Shown here piece after piece: positions 46,139 to 54,636 of a DNA stretch of 64,000 nucleotides. The translations under genes were made by a program, and so were the position numbers. Position 1 is the stretch's first letter. Each line of letters opens with the position of its first letter. The notes below the pieces were generated by a model. The model worked only from the letters and a program-made list of their open reading frames with translations. It had not been told where the DNA came from and did no database searches. The DNA is from Phycisphaerales bacterium (GTDB lineage: Bacteria; Planctomycetota; Phycisphaerae; Phycisphaerales; UBA1924): the NCBI GenBank assembly GCA_035627955.1, contig DASPKU010000015.1, positions 186,001-250,000 on the forward strand. The letters run 5' to 3'.

Positions 46139-46154
46139 CAATCACGGAGGATTG
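46139..46154 (+). promoter_or_regulatory. Shine-Dalgarno hairpin of flagellin gene 1, candidate CsrA site
   Basis: CAATC (46139-46143) and GATTG (46150-46154) close a six-base loop ACGGAG that contains the Shine-Dalgarno GGAGG edge. The AnGGA-in-a-loop geometry, 2 bases before ATG 46157, is that of CsrA sites on flagellin mRNA in Bacillus (hag). Confidence 0.72.
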
Positions 46155-46156
46155 CA

Positions 46157-47716
46157 ATGGCTAGGATCAACACGAACGTCGCCAGCATGATCGCGCAGGC
46201 GAACCTCGGCCGCACTTCCAACGAGATGAACCTTCGTCTGGAGCGGCTGTCCACAGGCCTGAAGATCAACCGCGGCAAGGACGACCCGGCCGGCCTGATC
46301 ATCTCCGAGCGCATCCGCTCGGACATCCAGGGCGTCAACCAGGGCATCAGCAACGCCCAGCGCGCCAGCAGCGTGATCTCCACGGCCGAGGCCTCCCTCA
46401 CCGAGATCAACGACCTGCTCAACAGCATCCGCGGGCTCATCGTGCAGTCCTCCAACTCGGGGGCCACCTCCGACGCCGAGCGCGACGCGAACCAGCTGCA
46501 GATCGACTCGGCCATCGACTCCATCACGCGCATCAGCAACACCGCCAGCTTCGGCGGCCTCAAGCTGCTGGACGGCTCGCTGGACTACACCCTCTCGGGC
46601 GTCCGCTCCAGCGCGATCACCAACGCCCGCATCAACGGCGCGACCTTCAATGGCAGCAGCTCGGTGCAGGTCGACATCGACGTTGTCGCCTCGGCCCAGA
46701 CCGGAGCCCTGTATTACAGCGGCGGGACCACGCCCCCGGGCGTGCTGCTCTCGGCAATGACCCTCGAGGTCAAGGGCCCCAAGGGCGTGCAGGTCTTCGA
46801 GTTCGCCAGCGGCCAGTCGCTGACGCAGGTGATGAACGCCATCAACCGCTCCACCGCCCTCACCGGCGTGCAGGTCGCGGCCATCAACAACGACGTGAAC
46901 TCGGGGCTGGTCTTCCAGTCCACCACCTTCGGCTCCGACTCATTCGTCAGCGTCAAGCGGCAGAACCCGCCCAGCGAGTCCGCCGACAGCTTCGTCACCT
47001 ACAAGTTCGCTAACAACGCACCGGTCCCGGGCGCGGCGCCCTTCGACTGGGCCACCTACGTCGGTGCCGGCACGCTCACTCGCTCGGGCGATGACAACGG
47101 CCAGGACGTGCAGGCCCTGGTCAACGGCAACCTCATCCGCGGGCGCGGCCTCGAGCTGGTCACCAATATCCCCTCGCTCGCGGCGAGCATCACGCTCGGC
47201 AGCGACTTCGCCACCCGGCCCGCGACGGCGACCTCCACCTTCCACATCACCGGCGGCGGCGCCCTCTTCCAGCTTGGCCCGAACGTCACCGCGTTGCAGC
47301 AGTCCAACGTGGGCATCCCCTCGGTGGCCGCGTCCCGCCTGGGCGGCGTCATTACCAGCAACGGCGTCGAGTTCCTCAACTCGCTCAAGGAAGGCCAGTA
47401 CAACAGCGTGCGGCAGTCCTTCCAGCGCCGCGACTTCTCGGGCGCACAGGAAGTGCTCAACGCGGCAATCGACCAGATCACGTCGCTCCGCGGGCGGCTG
47501 GGCGCCTTCGAGCGCAACGTGCTGGACACCAACGTCACGTCGCTGCAATCGCAGTTCGAGAACCTCACCGCGAGCGTGTCGCAGATCCGCGACGCGGACT
47601 TCGCGATGGAGACGAGCCAGCTGACGAGGGCCCAGATCCTCTCCAGCGCGGGCACTTCGACCCTTCAGCTCGCCAATCAGCAGAGCCAGTCGGTGCTCCA
47701 GCTGCTCGGCCGCTAA
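46157..47716 (+). CDS. Flagellin 1
   Basis: 519 residues. Flagellin D0/D1 ends: MARINTNVASMIAQANLGRT, MNLRLERLSTGLKINRGKDD, PAGLIISERIRSDIQGVNQG; C-terminus TSLQSQFENLTASVSQIRDA, DFAMETSQLTRAQILSSAGT and LQLANQQSQSVLQLLGR. The central 250 residues are the variable outer domain (VDIDVVASAQTGALYYSGGT onward) with a flagellin-IN-like segment. Exported without signal peptide by the flagellar apparatus. Leader shows a CsrA-type site; two hairpin terminators follow. Confidence 0.96.
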   Translation: MARINTNVASMIAQANLGRTSNEMNLRLERLSTGLKINRGKDDPAGLIISERIRSDIQGVNQGISNAQRASSVISTAEASLTEINDLLNSIRGLIVQSSNSGATSDAERDANQLQIDSAIDSITRISNTASFGGLKLLDGSLDYTLSGVRSSAITNARINGATFNGSSSVQVDIDVVASAQTGALYYSGGTTPPGVLLSAMTLEVKGPKGVQVFEFASGQSLTQVMNAINRSTALTGVQVAAINNDVNSGLVFQSTTFGSDSFVSVKRQNPPSESADSFVTYKFANNAPVPGAAPFDWATYVGAGTLTRSGDDNGQDVQALVNGNLIRGRGLELVTNIPSLAASITLGSDFATRPATATSTFHITGGGALFQLGPNVTALQQSNVGIPSVAASRLGGVITSNGVEFLNSLKEGQYNSVRQSFQRRDFSGAQEVLNAAIDQITSLRGRLGAFERNVLDTNVTSLQSQFENLTASVSQIRDADFAMETSQLTRAQILSSAGTSTLQLANQQSQSVLQLLGR

Positions 47717-47756
47717 GCCACCGCCCCCTCACAACCCGTACAGACCGCATCCAGAA

Positions 47757-47786
47757 CCCCTTCAGGGCCCTCCTGAGGGGGCTTTT
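47757..47786 (+). terminator. Terminator after flagellin gene 1
   Basis: CCCCTTCAGG-GCCCT-CCTGAGGGGG, a 10-bp stem with one G-U pair, followed by CTTTTCTT. Confidence 0.9.
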
Positions 47787-47802
47787 CTTGCGCGTTTCCG
47801 GT

Positions 47803-47829
47803 AATCCCGCGCGGGCTGCGCGGGATTTT
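47803..47829 (+). terminator. Second hairpin terminator after flagellin gene 1
   Basis: AATCCCGCGC-GGGCT-GCGCGGGATT, a perfect 10-bp stem, then TT and, two bases later, a run of seven Ts. A tandem terminator isolates the two flagellin genes. Confidence 0.85.
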
Positions 47830-47922
47830 GCGTTTTTTTGGACACACGCCGCTCAACCACCCCCCCGAAGTTCCCGATCCCAACGGTGTTCCTCACCCTG
47901 TTGGGTGCGGAATGCGTGGAAG

Positions 47923-47936
47923 CGGGACGGATCCCG
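47923..47936 (+). promoter_or_regulatory. GGA-loop hairpin in the flagellin 2 leader
   Basis: CGGGA-CGGA-TCCCG places GGA in a tetraloop, with ACGGA overall. If transcribed it could be a second CsrA contact for flagellin 2, 120 bases upstream of the ribosome site. Confidence 0.45.
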
Positions 47937-48064
47937 AGTTCACGCGAGTCACGGGCCTGTCGGCGCCGGGCTCAGCGGTGGGACGCGTCAAGCCCACCGC
48001 CGACAGTCACCACCGCGGTCGTCCAGCCGCGGAGCTCGTACTCACTGCACGGAGGGTCCTCAGT

Positions 48065-49585
48065 ATGTCTCGCATCAACACGAACGTTCAGTCTCTCGTC
48101 GCCCAGCGTGTTCTCTCGCAGAACAACATGGGCCTGTCCACCAGCCTCGAGCGCCTCAGCACGGGCCTCAAGGTCAACCGCGGCAAGGACGATCCGGCCG
48201 GCCTCATCGCCAGCCAGAACCTTGAGGCCGGTCAGAAGGGCCTCAACGCCGCCATCACCAACGCCCAGCGCACCGACCAGGTCGCCAACATCGCCGAGGG
48301 CGGCCTCCAGGAAGTCTCCGGTCTGCTGACCGAGCTCCAGGGCCTGCTCACCGCGTCGGCCAGCAAGGCCGGCCTCTCCGCCGAGGAGAAGGCCGCGAAC
48401 CAGCTGCAGATCGACTCGATCCTTCAGACGATCGACCGCGTCTCCAGCGCCACCAACTTCCAGGGCATCAAGCTGCTCAACGGCAACTTCGACTTCAAGA
48501 CCTCGGGCGTCGCCACCGGCGTGTCCGACTTCAAGGTCAACGGCGCGAAGTTCTCCGGCGCCAGCCTCCAGGTCGACGTGTCGGTGACCGCCTCCGCCCA
48601 GCAGGCCGGCCTGTTCCTCTCCGCCGGCGCCACCACCCTCAGCGTGGCCGCGACCAGCTCCTTCGTGATCGAGGTGTCGGGCAGCAAGGGCAGCCGCGAG
48701 CTGACCTTCTCCGACGGCACCTCGCTCGACACCATCAAGCAGACCATCAACAGCTTCAGCGACGTGACCGGCGTCCAGGCGACCACCTCGGGCACGGGCA
48801 TCAAGCTCAACAGCTCCGACTTCGGCTCCAGCGAGTTCGTGTCGGTGAAGGTGCTGCACAACGGCGGCAACAGCGGCCAGACCGGCGTCTACAGCCTCGA
48901 GTCTGACGACTTCAACACCGCCGACACCTCGGGCGGCACCCTCTTCACCTCCTCGGCCGCCGCCAACGGCGTGACCGACAAGGGCCAGAACATCGCCGCG
49001 ACCATCAACGGCATCAACGCCACCACCACGGGCAAGACCGCCCGCATCAACACCGACTTCCTCGACGTGCAGCTGACCCTCGACACCGACACCAGCCAGA
49101 CCCTGGGCGTGGTGGGCGGCTCCAGCGGCGCCTTCACCATCACCGGCGGCGGCGCCGACTTCCAGCTCGCCGGCAACGTCGACATCGCCGGCAAGGTGTC
49201 CCTGGGCATCCAGGACGTCGCCGCCCGCAAGCTCGGCAACAGCACCATCGGCCACCTCGATTCGCTCTCCTCGGGCAAGGCCAACAACATCGTCGACGGC
49301 GATGTCGAGGACGCGCAGAAGATCGTCTCCGAGGCGATCAAGCAGGTTTCCGCTCTCCGCGGCCGCCTGGGCGCGTTCCAGAAGAACACCGTCGGCGCCA
49401 CCATCCGCAGCCTCAACGTTCAGAGCGAGAACACGGCCGCGGCCCAGTCGGTGATCCGTGACGCGGACTTCGCCGCCGAGACCGCGTCCCTCACCCGCAG
49501 CCAGATCCTGGTGCAGGCCTCGACCAACATCCTGTCGATGGCCAACAGCCAGCCCCAGTCGGTCCTCTCCCTCCTCCGCGGCTAA
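48065..49585 (+). CDS. Flagellin 2
   Basis: 506 residues from ATG 48065, 8 bases after GGAGGG. N-terminus MSRINTNVQSLVAQRVLSQN, LERLSTGLKVNRGKDDPAGL; C-terminus NVQSENTAAAQSVIRDADFA, ETASLTRSQILVQASTNILS and MANSQPQSVLSLLRG. The central region (LQVDVSVTASAQQAGLFLSA, ELTFSDGTSLDTIKQTINSF) is clearly related to that of flagellin 1, so the pair arose by duplication. The strongly optimised codon use suggests high expression. The ribosome site reads ACGGAGG like that of flagellin 1. Confidence 0.96.
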   Translation: MSRINTNVQSLVAQRVLSQNNMGLSTSLERLSTGLKVNRGKDDPAGLIASQNLEAGQKGLNAAITNAQRTDQVANIAEGGLQEVSGLLTELQGLLTASASKAGLSAEEKAANQLQIDSILQTIDRVSSATNFQGIKLLNGNFDFKTSGVATGVSDFKVNGAKFSGASLQVDVSVTASAQQAGLFLSAGATTLSVAATSSFVIEVSGSKGSRELTFSDGTSLDTIKQTINSFSDVTGVQATTSGTGIKLNSSDFGSSEFVSVKVLHNGGNSGQTGVYSLESDDFNTADTSGGTLFTSSAAANGVTDKGQNIAATINGINATTTGKTARINTDFLDVQLTLDTDTSQTLGVVGGSSGAFTITGGGADFQLAGNVDIAGKVSLGIQDVAARKLGNSTIGHLDSLSSGKANNIVDGDVEDAQKIVSEAIKQVSALRGRLGAFQKNTVGATIRSLNVQSENTAAAQSVIRDADFAAETASLTRSQILVQASTNILSMANSQPQSVLSLLRG

Positions 49586-49620
49586 ACCCCGCGTAGGCGA
49601 GAACCCCTGAGTTTCCCCAA

Positions 49621-49649
49621 GCCCCGGCTCCTCGCGAGCCGGGGCTTTT
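49621..49649 (+). terminator. Terminator after flagellin gene 2
   Basis: GCCCCGGCTC-CTCGC-GAGCCGGGGC, a perfect 10-bp stem, followed by TTTT. Confidence 0.92.
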
Positions 49650-49688
49650 CATTGACCCTCATTTGATGCCTTGGTGCCTCATGCCTTG

Positions 49689-50738
49689 ATGCCTCTCTTC
49701 CAATCGACCCGTTCGACCCGATCTGCCGATGATGCGGCTGTGAGCGCACCCGCCCCACTGCCCCCCTCCGCCCGGCGCCGCAAGGGCGAGCCGCGCCCCG
49801 CCCTGCCTGACCACTTTGCGAAGCTCGTCGCCCACTTCATGGGGTTCCTCCGGGTGGAGTGCGGCCTCTCACAGAACACCCTCGACGCCTACGGGCGCGA
49901 CCTCTACGACCTCCTGATGGACATGCACGAGAAGGGCGTCGGCGAGCTGCCCGCTATCTCCTCGCGCCACGTCTCCACCCACATCGCCGAGCTCAAAAGC
50001 AAGCGGCTGATGGAGGGCAGCTCGGTCATCCGCCACCTCGCGGCCATCAAGGTCTTCTTCCGCTGGGCCCTCTCCACCGGCCTCATCACAAAGGACCCCA
50101 CCGAAGTCCTCGACCGCCCCACGCGCTGGAAGAAGCTGCCCGATGTGCTCTCGCCAAAGCAGGTCGCGGCATTGCTCGCCGCCCCCAAGCCGGAGTCACG
50201 CCCGAAGATGCCCGGCCAGGAGGATGTGCCCCTCTGGCTGCGCGACAAGGCGCTTCTGGAGCTGCTCTACGCCAGCGGCCTGCGCGCCTCCGAGGTCGCC
50301 GGCCTCACGCTCAACGAGCTGCACACCACCCTCGGCGTCGTCCGCGTCACCGGCAAAGGCAACAAGCAGCGGCTGGTGCCGATGGGCGCCCCCGCACGCG
50401 AGGCCGTGGAGCGCTACCTCGACGAGTGCCGCCCCAGGCTCGACCGCGCCGACGGGCGCGACAAGGGTCGCGTGCTGCTCTCACGCACCGGCCGTCCGCT
50501 CGAGCGCGTGGCCGTGTGGCAGATCGTCAAACGCTGCGCCCTTGAGGCCGGCCTCCGCGACGTGCACCCCCACACGCTCCGCCACAGCTTCGCCACCCAC
50601 CTGCTCATCGGCGGCGCCGACCTCCGCGTCGTGCAGGAGATGCTCGGGCATGCGGATATTGCGACGACGCAGATCTACACCCACGTCGACCGCTCACGCC
50701 TCAAGCAGGTGCACGCGAAGCACCACCCCAGGGCGTGA
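49689..50738 (+). CDS. xerD: Tyrosine recombinase XerC/XerD
   Basis: 349 residues. An N-terminal core-binding SAM-like domain (FAKLVAHFMGFLRVECGLSQ, NTLDAYGRDLYDLLMDM) is followed by the catalytic domain with Arg in YASGLRASEVAGLTL, Lys in GKGNKQRLVP, HTLRHSFATHLLIGGADLR, the His of LGHADIATTQ and the nucleophile Tyr in IYTHVDRSRL. Resolves chromosome dimers; XerC and XerD are not distinguished here. ATG 49689 is preferred; TTG 49671 would start in a repeated GATGCCTTG sequence. An insert (KPESRPKMPGQEDVP) precedes the catalytic Arg. Confidence 0.92.
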   Translation: MPLFQSTRSTRSADDAAVSAPAPLPPSARRRKGEPRPALPDHFAKLVAHFMGFLRVECGLSQNTLDAYGRDLYDLLMDMHEKGVGELPAISSRHVSTHIAELKSKRLMEGSSVIRHLAAIKVFFRWALSTGLITKDPTEVLDRPTRWKKLPDVLSPKQVAALLAAPKPESRPKMPGQEDVPLWLRDKALLELLYASGLRASEVAGLTLNELHTTLGVVRVTGKGNKQRLVPMGAPAREAVERYLDECRPRLDRADGRDKGRVLLSRTGRPLERVAVWQIVKRCALEAGLRDVHPHTLRHSFATHLLIGGADLRVVQEMLGHADIATTQIYTHVDRSRLKQVHAKHHPRA

Positions 50739-50740
50739 CC

Positions 50741-51364
50741 TCACTCTCTGTCCGCCCCCTGCACCGCTAGACAAAAATCCTCGATCATCTGCACGTCCTT
50801 CACCCCCGGCGCGTGCTCCACGCCCGCGCACGCCTCCACCGCCCACGGCCGCACCGCCAGGATCGCCTCCCCCACGTTCTGCGGCGTCAGCCCGCCGGTC
50901 AGGATGATCGGCTTGCGGATATTTTCGATGTGCGGCGTCAGCCGTGCCCAGTCGAACGCCCCCGGCCCGGGCGCCTGCACCATCACCGCGCAGACCTCCT
51001 CCACCTCATCCCACCGCGCCAGGTCCCGCGCGAACGTCGCCTCGTCATACCGAACCAGCTTGATGACGTCCGGCCCGCACGTCCGCACAAGCTGCACGTC
51101 CTCATCACCCGCGAACTTCGTGTAGATCGTCGGGCACGCCTCCTCCGCATCCACGAACTGGTCCACCGTCGGGTCGCAGAACTCCCCCACCGACGCCAGC
51201 AGCGGCGGCATCACGCTCATGATGTCGTACGCCGCGGCGGGGTCGATCGCCCGCGGGCTCATGGGCGTGAACACGAAGCCGATGGCGTCCGCCCCCGCGT
51301 CCGCGGCGATGAACGCCTGCTCCTCCTCGGTGATGCCGCAGACGGTGATGCGTGTGCGGGCCAT
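50741..51364 (-). CDS. trpF: Phosphoribosylanthranilate isomerase
   Basis: 207 residues, a TIM barrel of tryptophan synthesis. ITVCGITEEEQAFIAADAGA replaces the more usual K-x-CG start (Thr-Val-Cys), GADAIGFVFTPMSPRAID, IILTGGLTPQNVGEAI, and VEACAGVEHAPGVKDVQMI, where the usual SSGVE reads CAGVE. The departures at phosphate-binding and active-site positions are noted; the Cys and the Asp/Glu positions remain. It is isolated from other trp genes and convergent with xerD (2-base gap). Confidence 0.85.
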   Translation of the reverse strand: MARTRITVCGITEEEQAFIAADAGADAIGFVFTPMSPRAIDPAAAYDIMSVMPPLLASVGEFCDPTVDQFVDAEEACPTIYTKFAGDEDVQLVRTCGPDVIKLVRYDEATFARDLARWDEVEEVCAVMVQAPGPGAFDWARLTPHIENIRKPIILTGGLTPQNVGEAILAVRPWAVEACAGVEHAPGVKDVQMIEDFCLAVQGADRE

Positions 51365-51448
51365 GGCTCGCCTCCAAAGGCGGATCCTAGCCGCGCCCGG
51401 TAATTTGCACGGTTCACAGAGCCTTCACTGTCGCGGCGACGGGCGGGA

Positions 51449-51477
51449 AAGACACCCGGGGGAACCCACTCTATAGT
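51449..51477 (+). promoter_or_regulatory. Possible sigma-70-type promoter of citrate synthase
   Basis: AAGACA, 17 bases, TATAGT, located 77 bases before the citrate synthase start. Four of six and five of six consensus matches in otherwise GC-rich DNA. Confidence 0.45.
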
Positions 51478-51553
51478 CTGCCCCCCGGCGGCCCCCCATG
51501 GCGGGACCGACCCGCCGGTCCACACCGATCCAGCACCACAAGGGTGATACCAG

Positions 51554-52684
51554 ATGGCAGCGTTTTCCAAGGGCCTCGAGGGCGTCGTTGCAGCCGAAAC
51601 CCGGATGTCGTTCATCGATGGCGAGAAGGGCGTGCTCGAGTACGTCGGCATCCCCATCGGCGAGCTCGCCAGCAACTCCACCTTCGAGGAGACCGTCTTC
51701 CTCCTCTGGAACACCCGCCTCCCCAAGCGCGAGGAGCTGACCGCCTTCAACAGCGCGATCCGCGGTCGCTACGAGATGCCCGCCAAGATCGAGTCGCTTC
51801 TCACCGCCATGCCCATGGACGCCCAGCCCATGCACGTCATGCGCACGCTGGTCTCCGCCATGGGCCTGATCGACCCCGAGCCCAACGCCACCGACCTCGC
51901 CAAGGTCCGTGACAAGGCCCTCACCATGCTCGCGGTCACCCCCACCATCCTCGCGGCCTTCCACCGCCACCGCCAAGGCAAGCCGATCGTGCGGCCCGAC
52001 AAGGGCCTGTCCATCGCCGAGAACTTCCTCTACATGCTTAACGGCGCCAAGCCCACGCCCGCGATGGCCAAGGCCCTGGACGTGTGCCTTGTCCTGCACA
52101 CCGACCACGGCTTCAACAACTCGACCTTCGCCGCCCGCGTCGTCATCTCCACAATGAGCGACCTCTACTCGGCCCTCACCGCGGCCGTGGGCTCCCTCCG
52201 CGGCCCGCTGCACGGCGGCGCCAACGAAGAGGTCATGGTCATGCTCAACCAGATTCCCAACGTCGACGCGGCGGAGAAGTTCGTGCTCGACAAGCTCTCC
52301 AAGAAGGAGAAGATCCCGGGCTTCGGGCACCGCGTGTACAAGGCGTACGACCCGCGCGCCAGCCACCTCAAGGGCCTCGCCAAGCAGCTCGCGCAGGACA
52401 CCGGCAACATGGACCTGTTCGACAAGTCCACCCGCATCGAGAAGACGATGGAGGGCGCCGTCGCCGCCAAGGGCATCTACCCCAACGTCGACTTCTACTC
52501 CGCCACCACGTACCACTGCATCGGCCTGCCCCTGGACCTCTTCACGCCCATGTTTGTCGTCGGGCGCGTCGGCGGCTGGTCGGCCCACGTCCTCGAGCAG
52601 CTCGCCGACAACCGCCTCTTCCGCCCCGCCGCGGCCTACGTCGGCCCGCACGACGTGCGCTACACGCCGATGGACAAGCGGTAA
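51554..52684 (+). CDS. gltA: Citrate synthase
   Basis: 376 residues, the short type II-like bacterial form. It condenses oxaloacetate and acetyl-CoA. Catalytic blocks: VLHTDHGFNNSTFAARVV (near residue 183), SLRGPLHGGANEEVMVM (His in GPLHGGAN), PGFGHRVYKAYDPRA (His in GHRVYK), PNVDFYSATTYHCIGLP (catalytic Asp). The N-terminal VVAAETRMSFIDGEKGVLEY and IPIGELA are typical. It could be a 2-methylcitrate synthase, but no prp genes are adjacent. Confidence 0.93.
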   Translation: MAAFSKGLEGVVAAETRMSFIDGEKGVLEYVGIPIGELASNSTFEETVFLLWNTRLPKREELTAFNSAIRGRYEMPAKIESLLTAMPMDAQPMHVMRTLVSAMGLIDPEPNATDLAKVRDKALTMLAVTPTILAAFHRHRQGKPIVRPDKGLSIAENFLYMLNGAKPTPAMAKALDVCLVLHTDHGFNNSTFAARVVISTMSDLYSALTAAVGSLRGPLHGGANEEVMVMLNQIPNVDAAEKFVLDKLSKKEKIPGFGHRVYKAYDPRASHLKGLAKQLAQDTGNMDLFDKSTRIEKTMEGAVAAKGIYPNVDFYSATTYHCIGLPLDLFTPMFVVGRVGGWSAHVLEQLADNRLFRPAAAYVGPHDVRYTPMDKR

Positions 52685-52693
52685 AGCGCTCTC

Positions 52694-52720
52694 GTGCCAT
52701 CGAGATGTCCTCATCTCGAT
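52694..52720. repeat. Family 4 hairpin, copy 3 (inverted)
   Basis: ATCGAGATG-TCCT-CATCTCGAT, a perfect 9-bp stem in the opposite orientation to copies 1 and 2, preceded by GTGCC. The stem differs from them by a paired G-to-A/C-to-T change, so the fold is conserved while sequence drifts. Confidence 0.85.
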
Positions 52721-52749
52721 GCTCTCCTGCCACAACAACTGATTCACGA

Positions 52750-52778
52750 AAAAGGCCCTGCACGTCGCAGGGCCTTTT
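52750..52778. terminator. Bidirectional terminator between gltA and the M48 gene
   Basis: AAAAGGCCCTGC-ACGTC-GCAGGGCCTTTT, a perfect 12-bp stem with A and T runs at both ends, so it can serve the two convergent genes. Confidence 0.92.
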
Positions 52779-52817
52779 GCATGCCTCAACTCTTCACCCG
52801 CTTACCTCTTCGCCACT

Positions 52818-53768
52818 TCAGTCCTTCGCCTGCGCGTGCTCCGCATCCTCGCGGCAGTGCGCACACCACAGCACCGGATCACCCAGGTCCCCGAAGCTCG
52901 CCTTGCTCGCACCCGCGTCGCTCCGCCGCACGCCCTTCAGCTTCGACAGCATCCGCCGCTGGTACGCATCCGCGCCAAGCTCCAGCTTCGTCAGGCTGCT
53001 GCTGTAGTTGCTGCTCAGCTGCTCCTTGATGTTCGCCACACGCGTGTCCGGGTACGGGTGGGTGGAGAAGAACTCGACACCCCGGTTTCCCTCCATCGCC
53101 GCCGCCAGCACATCCATCACCCCCAGCAGCGCCTCGGGGTCGTACCCGGCCTTGGCCATGTACCGCATGCCCAGCGAGTCCGCCTCCAGCTCCTGCTTGC
53201 GGCTGAACCGCAGCAGCACGCTCTGCTGCCCCAGCTGGATCAGCGTGGGCGTCAGCTGCCCACCGATGCCCGCCTTGCTCTCCAGCAGCGAGCCCGCGAG
53301 CTCTCCGCCCACCGACGCCACCTGCTCGCGCACCACCTGATCGTTGATGTGCCGCGCGGTCACGTGCCCGATCTCGTGCCCCAGCACGCCTGCGAACTGC
53401 GCCTCGTTCTTCAGCTGCGCCGCCAGCCCCCGCGAGAAGAACACCTTGCCCCCCGGCAGCGCAAACGCGTTGATGATGTCCGAGTCCAGCATCGTGAACT
53501 CCCACGGCAGCTTCGGGTTGTCCCCCTCCGTGCCGCGGGCGAGCTTCTGGCCGATCTCGGTCGTGTACGCCTGCACCGACGCGTCGCCGTACTTCCCGCC
53601 GTACTGCTGCACCACCTGCGGCGTGGACTGCACGCCCAGCGCGATCTCCTGCTCGGGGCTGATGGCGTTGAACTGGCTGCGGCCGGTGGCCGGGTTGGTG
53701 CTGCACGACGCGAGGGGGAGCACGCTCAGAGCAACCAGAGCCGCCGCGGGGGTCTTCTTCAGTCGCAT
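52818..53768 (-). CDS. M48-family metallopeptidase lipoprotein (BepA/LoiP-like)
   Basis: 316 residues from ATG 53768 with GGAG 8 bases upstream. Lipoprotein signal ends VLPLASC. Zinc motif VLGHEIGHVTARH (HExxH near residue 143), third ligand in ELEADSLGMRYMAKAGYDPE, and STHPYPDTRVANI. Likely a periplasmic or outer-membrane quality-control protease. The C-terminus has an unusual PVLWCAHCREDAEH, a CxxC-like pair close to the end. Confidence 0.9.
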   Translation of the reverse strand: MRLKKTPAAALVALSVLPLASCSTNPATGRSQFNAISPEQEIALGVQSTPQVVQQYGGKYGDASVQAYTTEIGQKLARGTEGDNPKLPWEFTMLDSDIINAFALPGGKVFFSRGLAAQLKNEAQFAGVLGHEIGHVTARHINDQVVREQVASVGGELAGSLLESKAGIGGQLTPTLIQLGQQSVLLRFSRKQELEADSLGMRYMAKAGYDPEALLGVMDVLAAAMEGNRGVEFFSTHPYPDTRVANIKEQLSSNYSSSLTKLELGADAYQRRMLSKLKGVRRSDAGASKASFGDLGDPVLWCAHCREDAEHAQAKD

Positions 53769-53841
53769 ACGCAAGTCTCCATAAGGCGACACCCGCGTGG
53801 GCGGGGCCGAGAGAACCATACCACTCACCTACCATGACTTC

Positions 53842-54636
53842 ATGAGTGCGGAGTTCAGGAACGGCTCAGGACAGCGGAACGGCGAGGCTGTGGCCTGGAC
53901 CGACCCCGAACTCACCAACCCGCACCAGTCGGCCGAGAAGGCCGCCAAGGTCCGTGGGATGTTCGGTGCCATCGCCGGCAGCTACGACCTCAACAACCGC
54001 GTCCACTCCCTCTGGCAGGACCAGCGCTGGCGCCGCGCCGGCGTCCGCGCCGCCTCCGTCAAACCCGGCGACGAGGTGCTCGACGTCGCCTGCGGCACCG
54101 GCGACCTCACGCAGCTCTTCGCCCGCACCCACGCCAAGCGCGTCATCGGCCTGGACTTCACCCCCGCGATGCTCGAGGTCGCCCGCGAGAAACTACCCGG
54201 CGAACGCGCCGAAGTGGCCAGCAAGGTGCAGTACATGGAGGGCGACGCCATGGCGCTGCCCTTCGACAACGCCACCTTCGACGTCGTCTCTATCGGGTTC
54301 GGCATCCGCAACGTGAGCGAGCCGCCGAAGGCCATCGCCGAGTTTGCCCGCGTGCTCCGCCCCGGCGGGCGTCTCGTCATTCTGGAGTTCGCCCAGCCCC
54401 GCAATCCGCTCATGCGGTGGTTCAACGGCCTGTATTGCGCCCGCATCATGCCCCGCACCGCCACCGTCATCAGCGGCGACAAGACCGGGGCCTACAAGTA
54501 CCTGCCCGCCTCCGTGGGCACCTTCTGGACGCCCCGCCAGATGCAGGAAGCCCTTGAGCACGCGGGCTTTAGGGACGTCACCGCCCGCCCCATGACGATG
54601 GGCATCTGCGTGTGTTACCGGGCCCTCAGGCCCTGA
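53842..54636 (+). CDS. menG: Demethylmenaquinone methyltransferase (UbiE/MenG)
   Basis: 264 residues. SAM-dependent methyltransferase that makes menaquinone from demethylmenaquinone. Family motifs: VRGMFGAIAGSYDLNNRVHS, RWRRAGVRAA, motif I VLDVACGTGDLTQLFA, VIGLDFTPAMLEVAREKL, EGDAMALPFDNATFDVVSIG, FGIRNVSEP and LVILEFAQPRNPLMRW. ATG 53842 is the chosen start; upstream in-frame codons overlap the divergent M48 promoter. It complements the futalosine-pathway gene mqnC elsewhere in the window. Confidence 0.93.
   Translation: MSAEFRNGSGQRNGEAVAWTDPELTNPHQSAEKAAKVRGMFGAIAGSYDLNNRVHSLWQDQRWRRAGVRAASVKPGDEVLDVACGTGDLTQLFARTHAKRVIGLDFTPAMLEVAREKLPGERAEVASKVQYMEGDAMALPFDNATFDVVSIGFGIRNVSEPPKAIAEFARVLRPGGRLVILEFAQPRNPLMRWFNGLYCARIMPRTATVISGDKTGAYKYLPASVGTFWTPRQMQEALEHAGFRDVTARPMTMGICVCYRALRP

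Larger units (their letters stand above)
47717..48064. other. Intergenic region between the flagellin genes
   Basis: 348 bases without a gene. The first 110 bases hold two terminator hairpins. The remaining 235 bases are the likely promoter and leader of flagellin 2, including a small GGA-loop hairpin at 47923-47936 and the ACGGAGGG ribosome site at 48049-48056. No clear sigma-28 or sigma-54 promoter was found. Confidence 0.6.
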
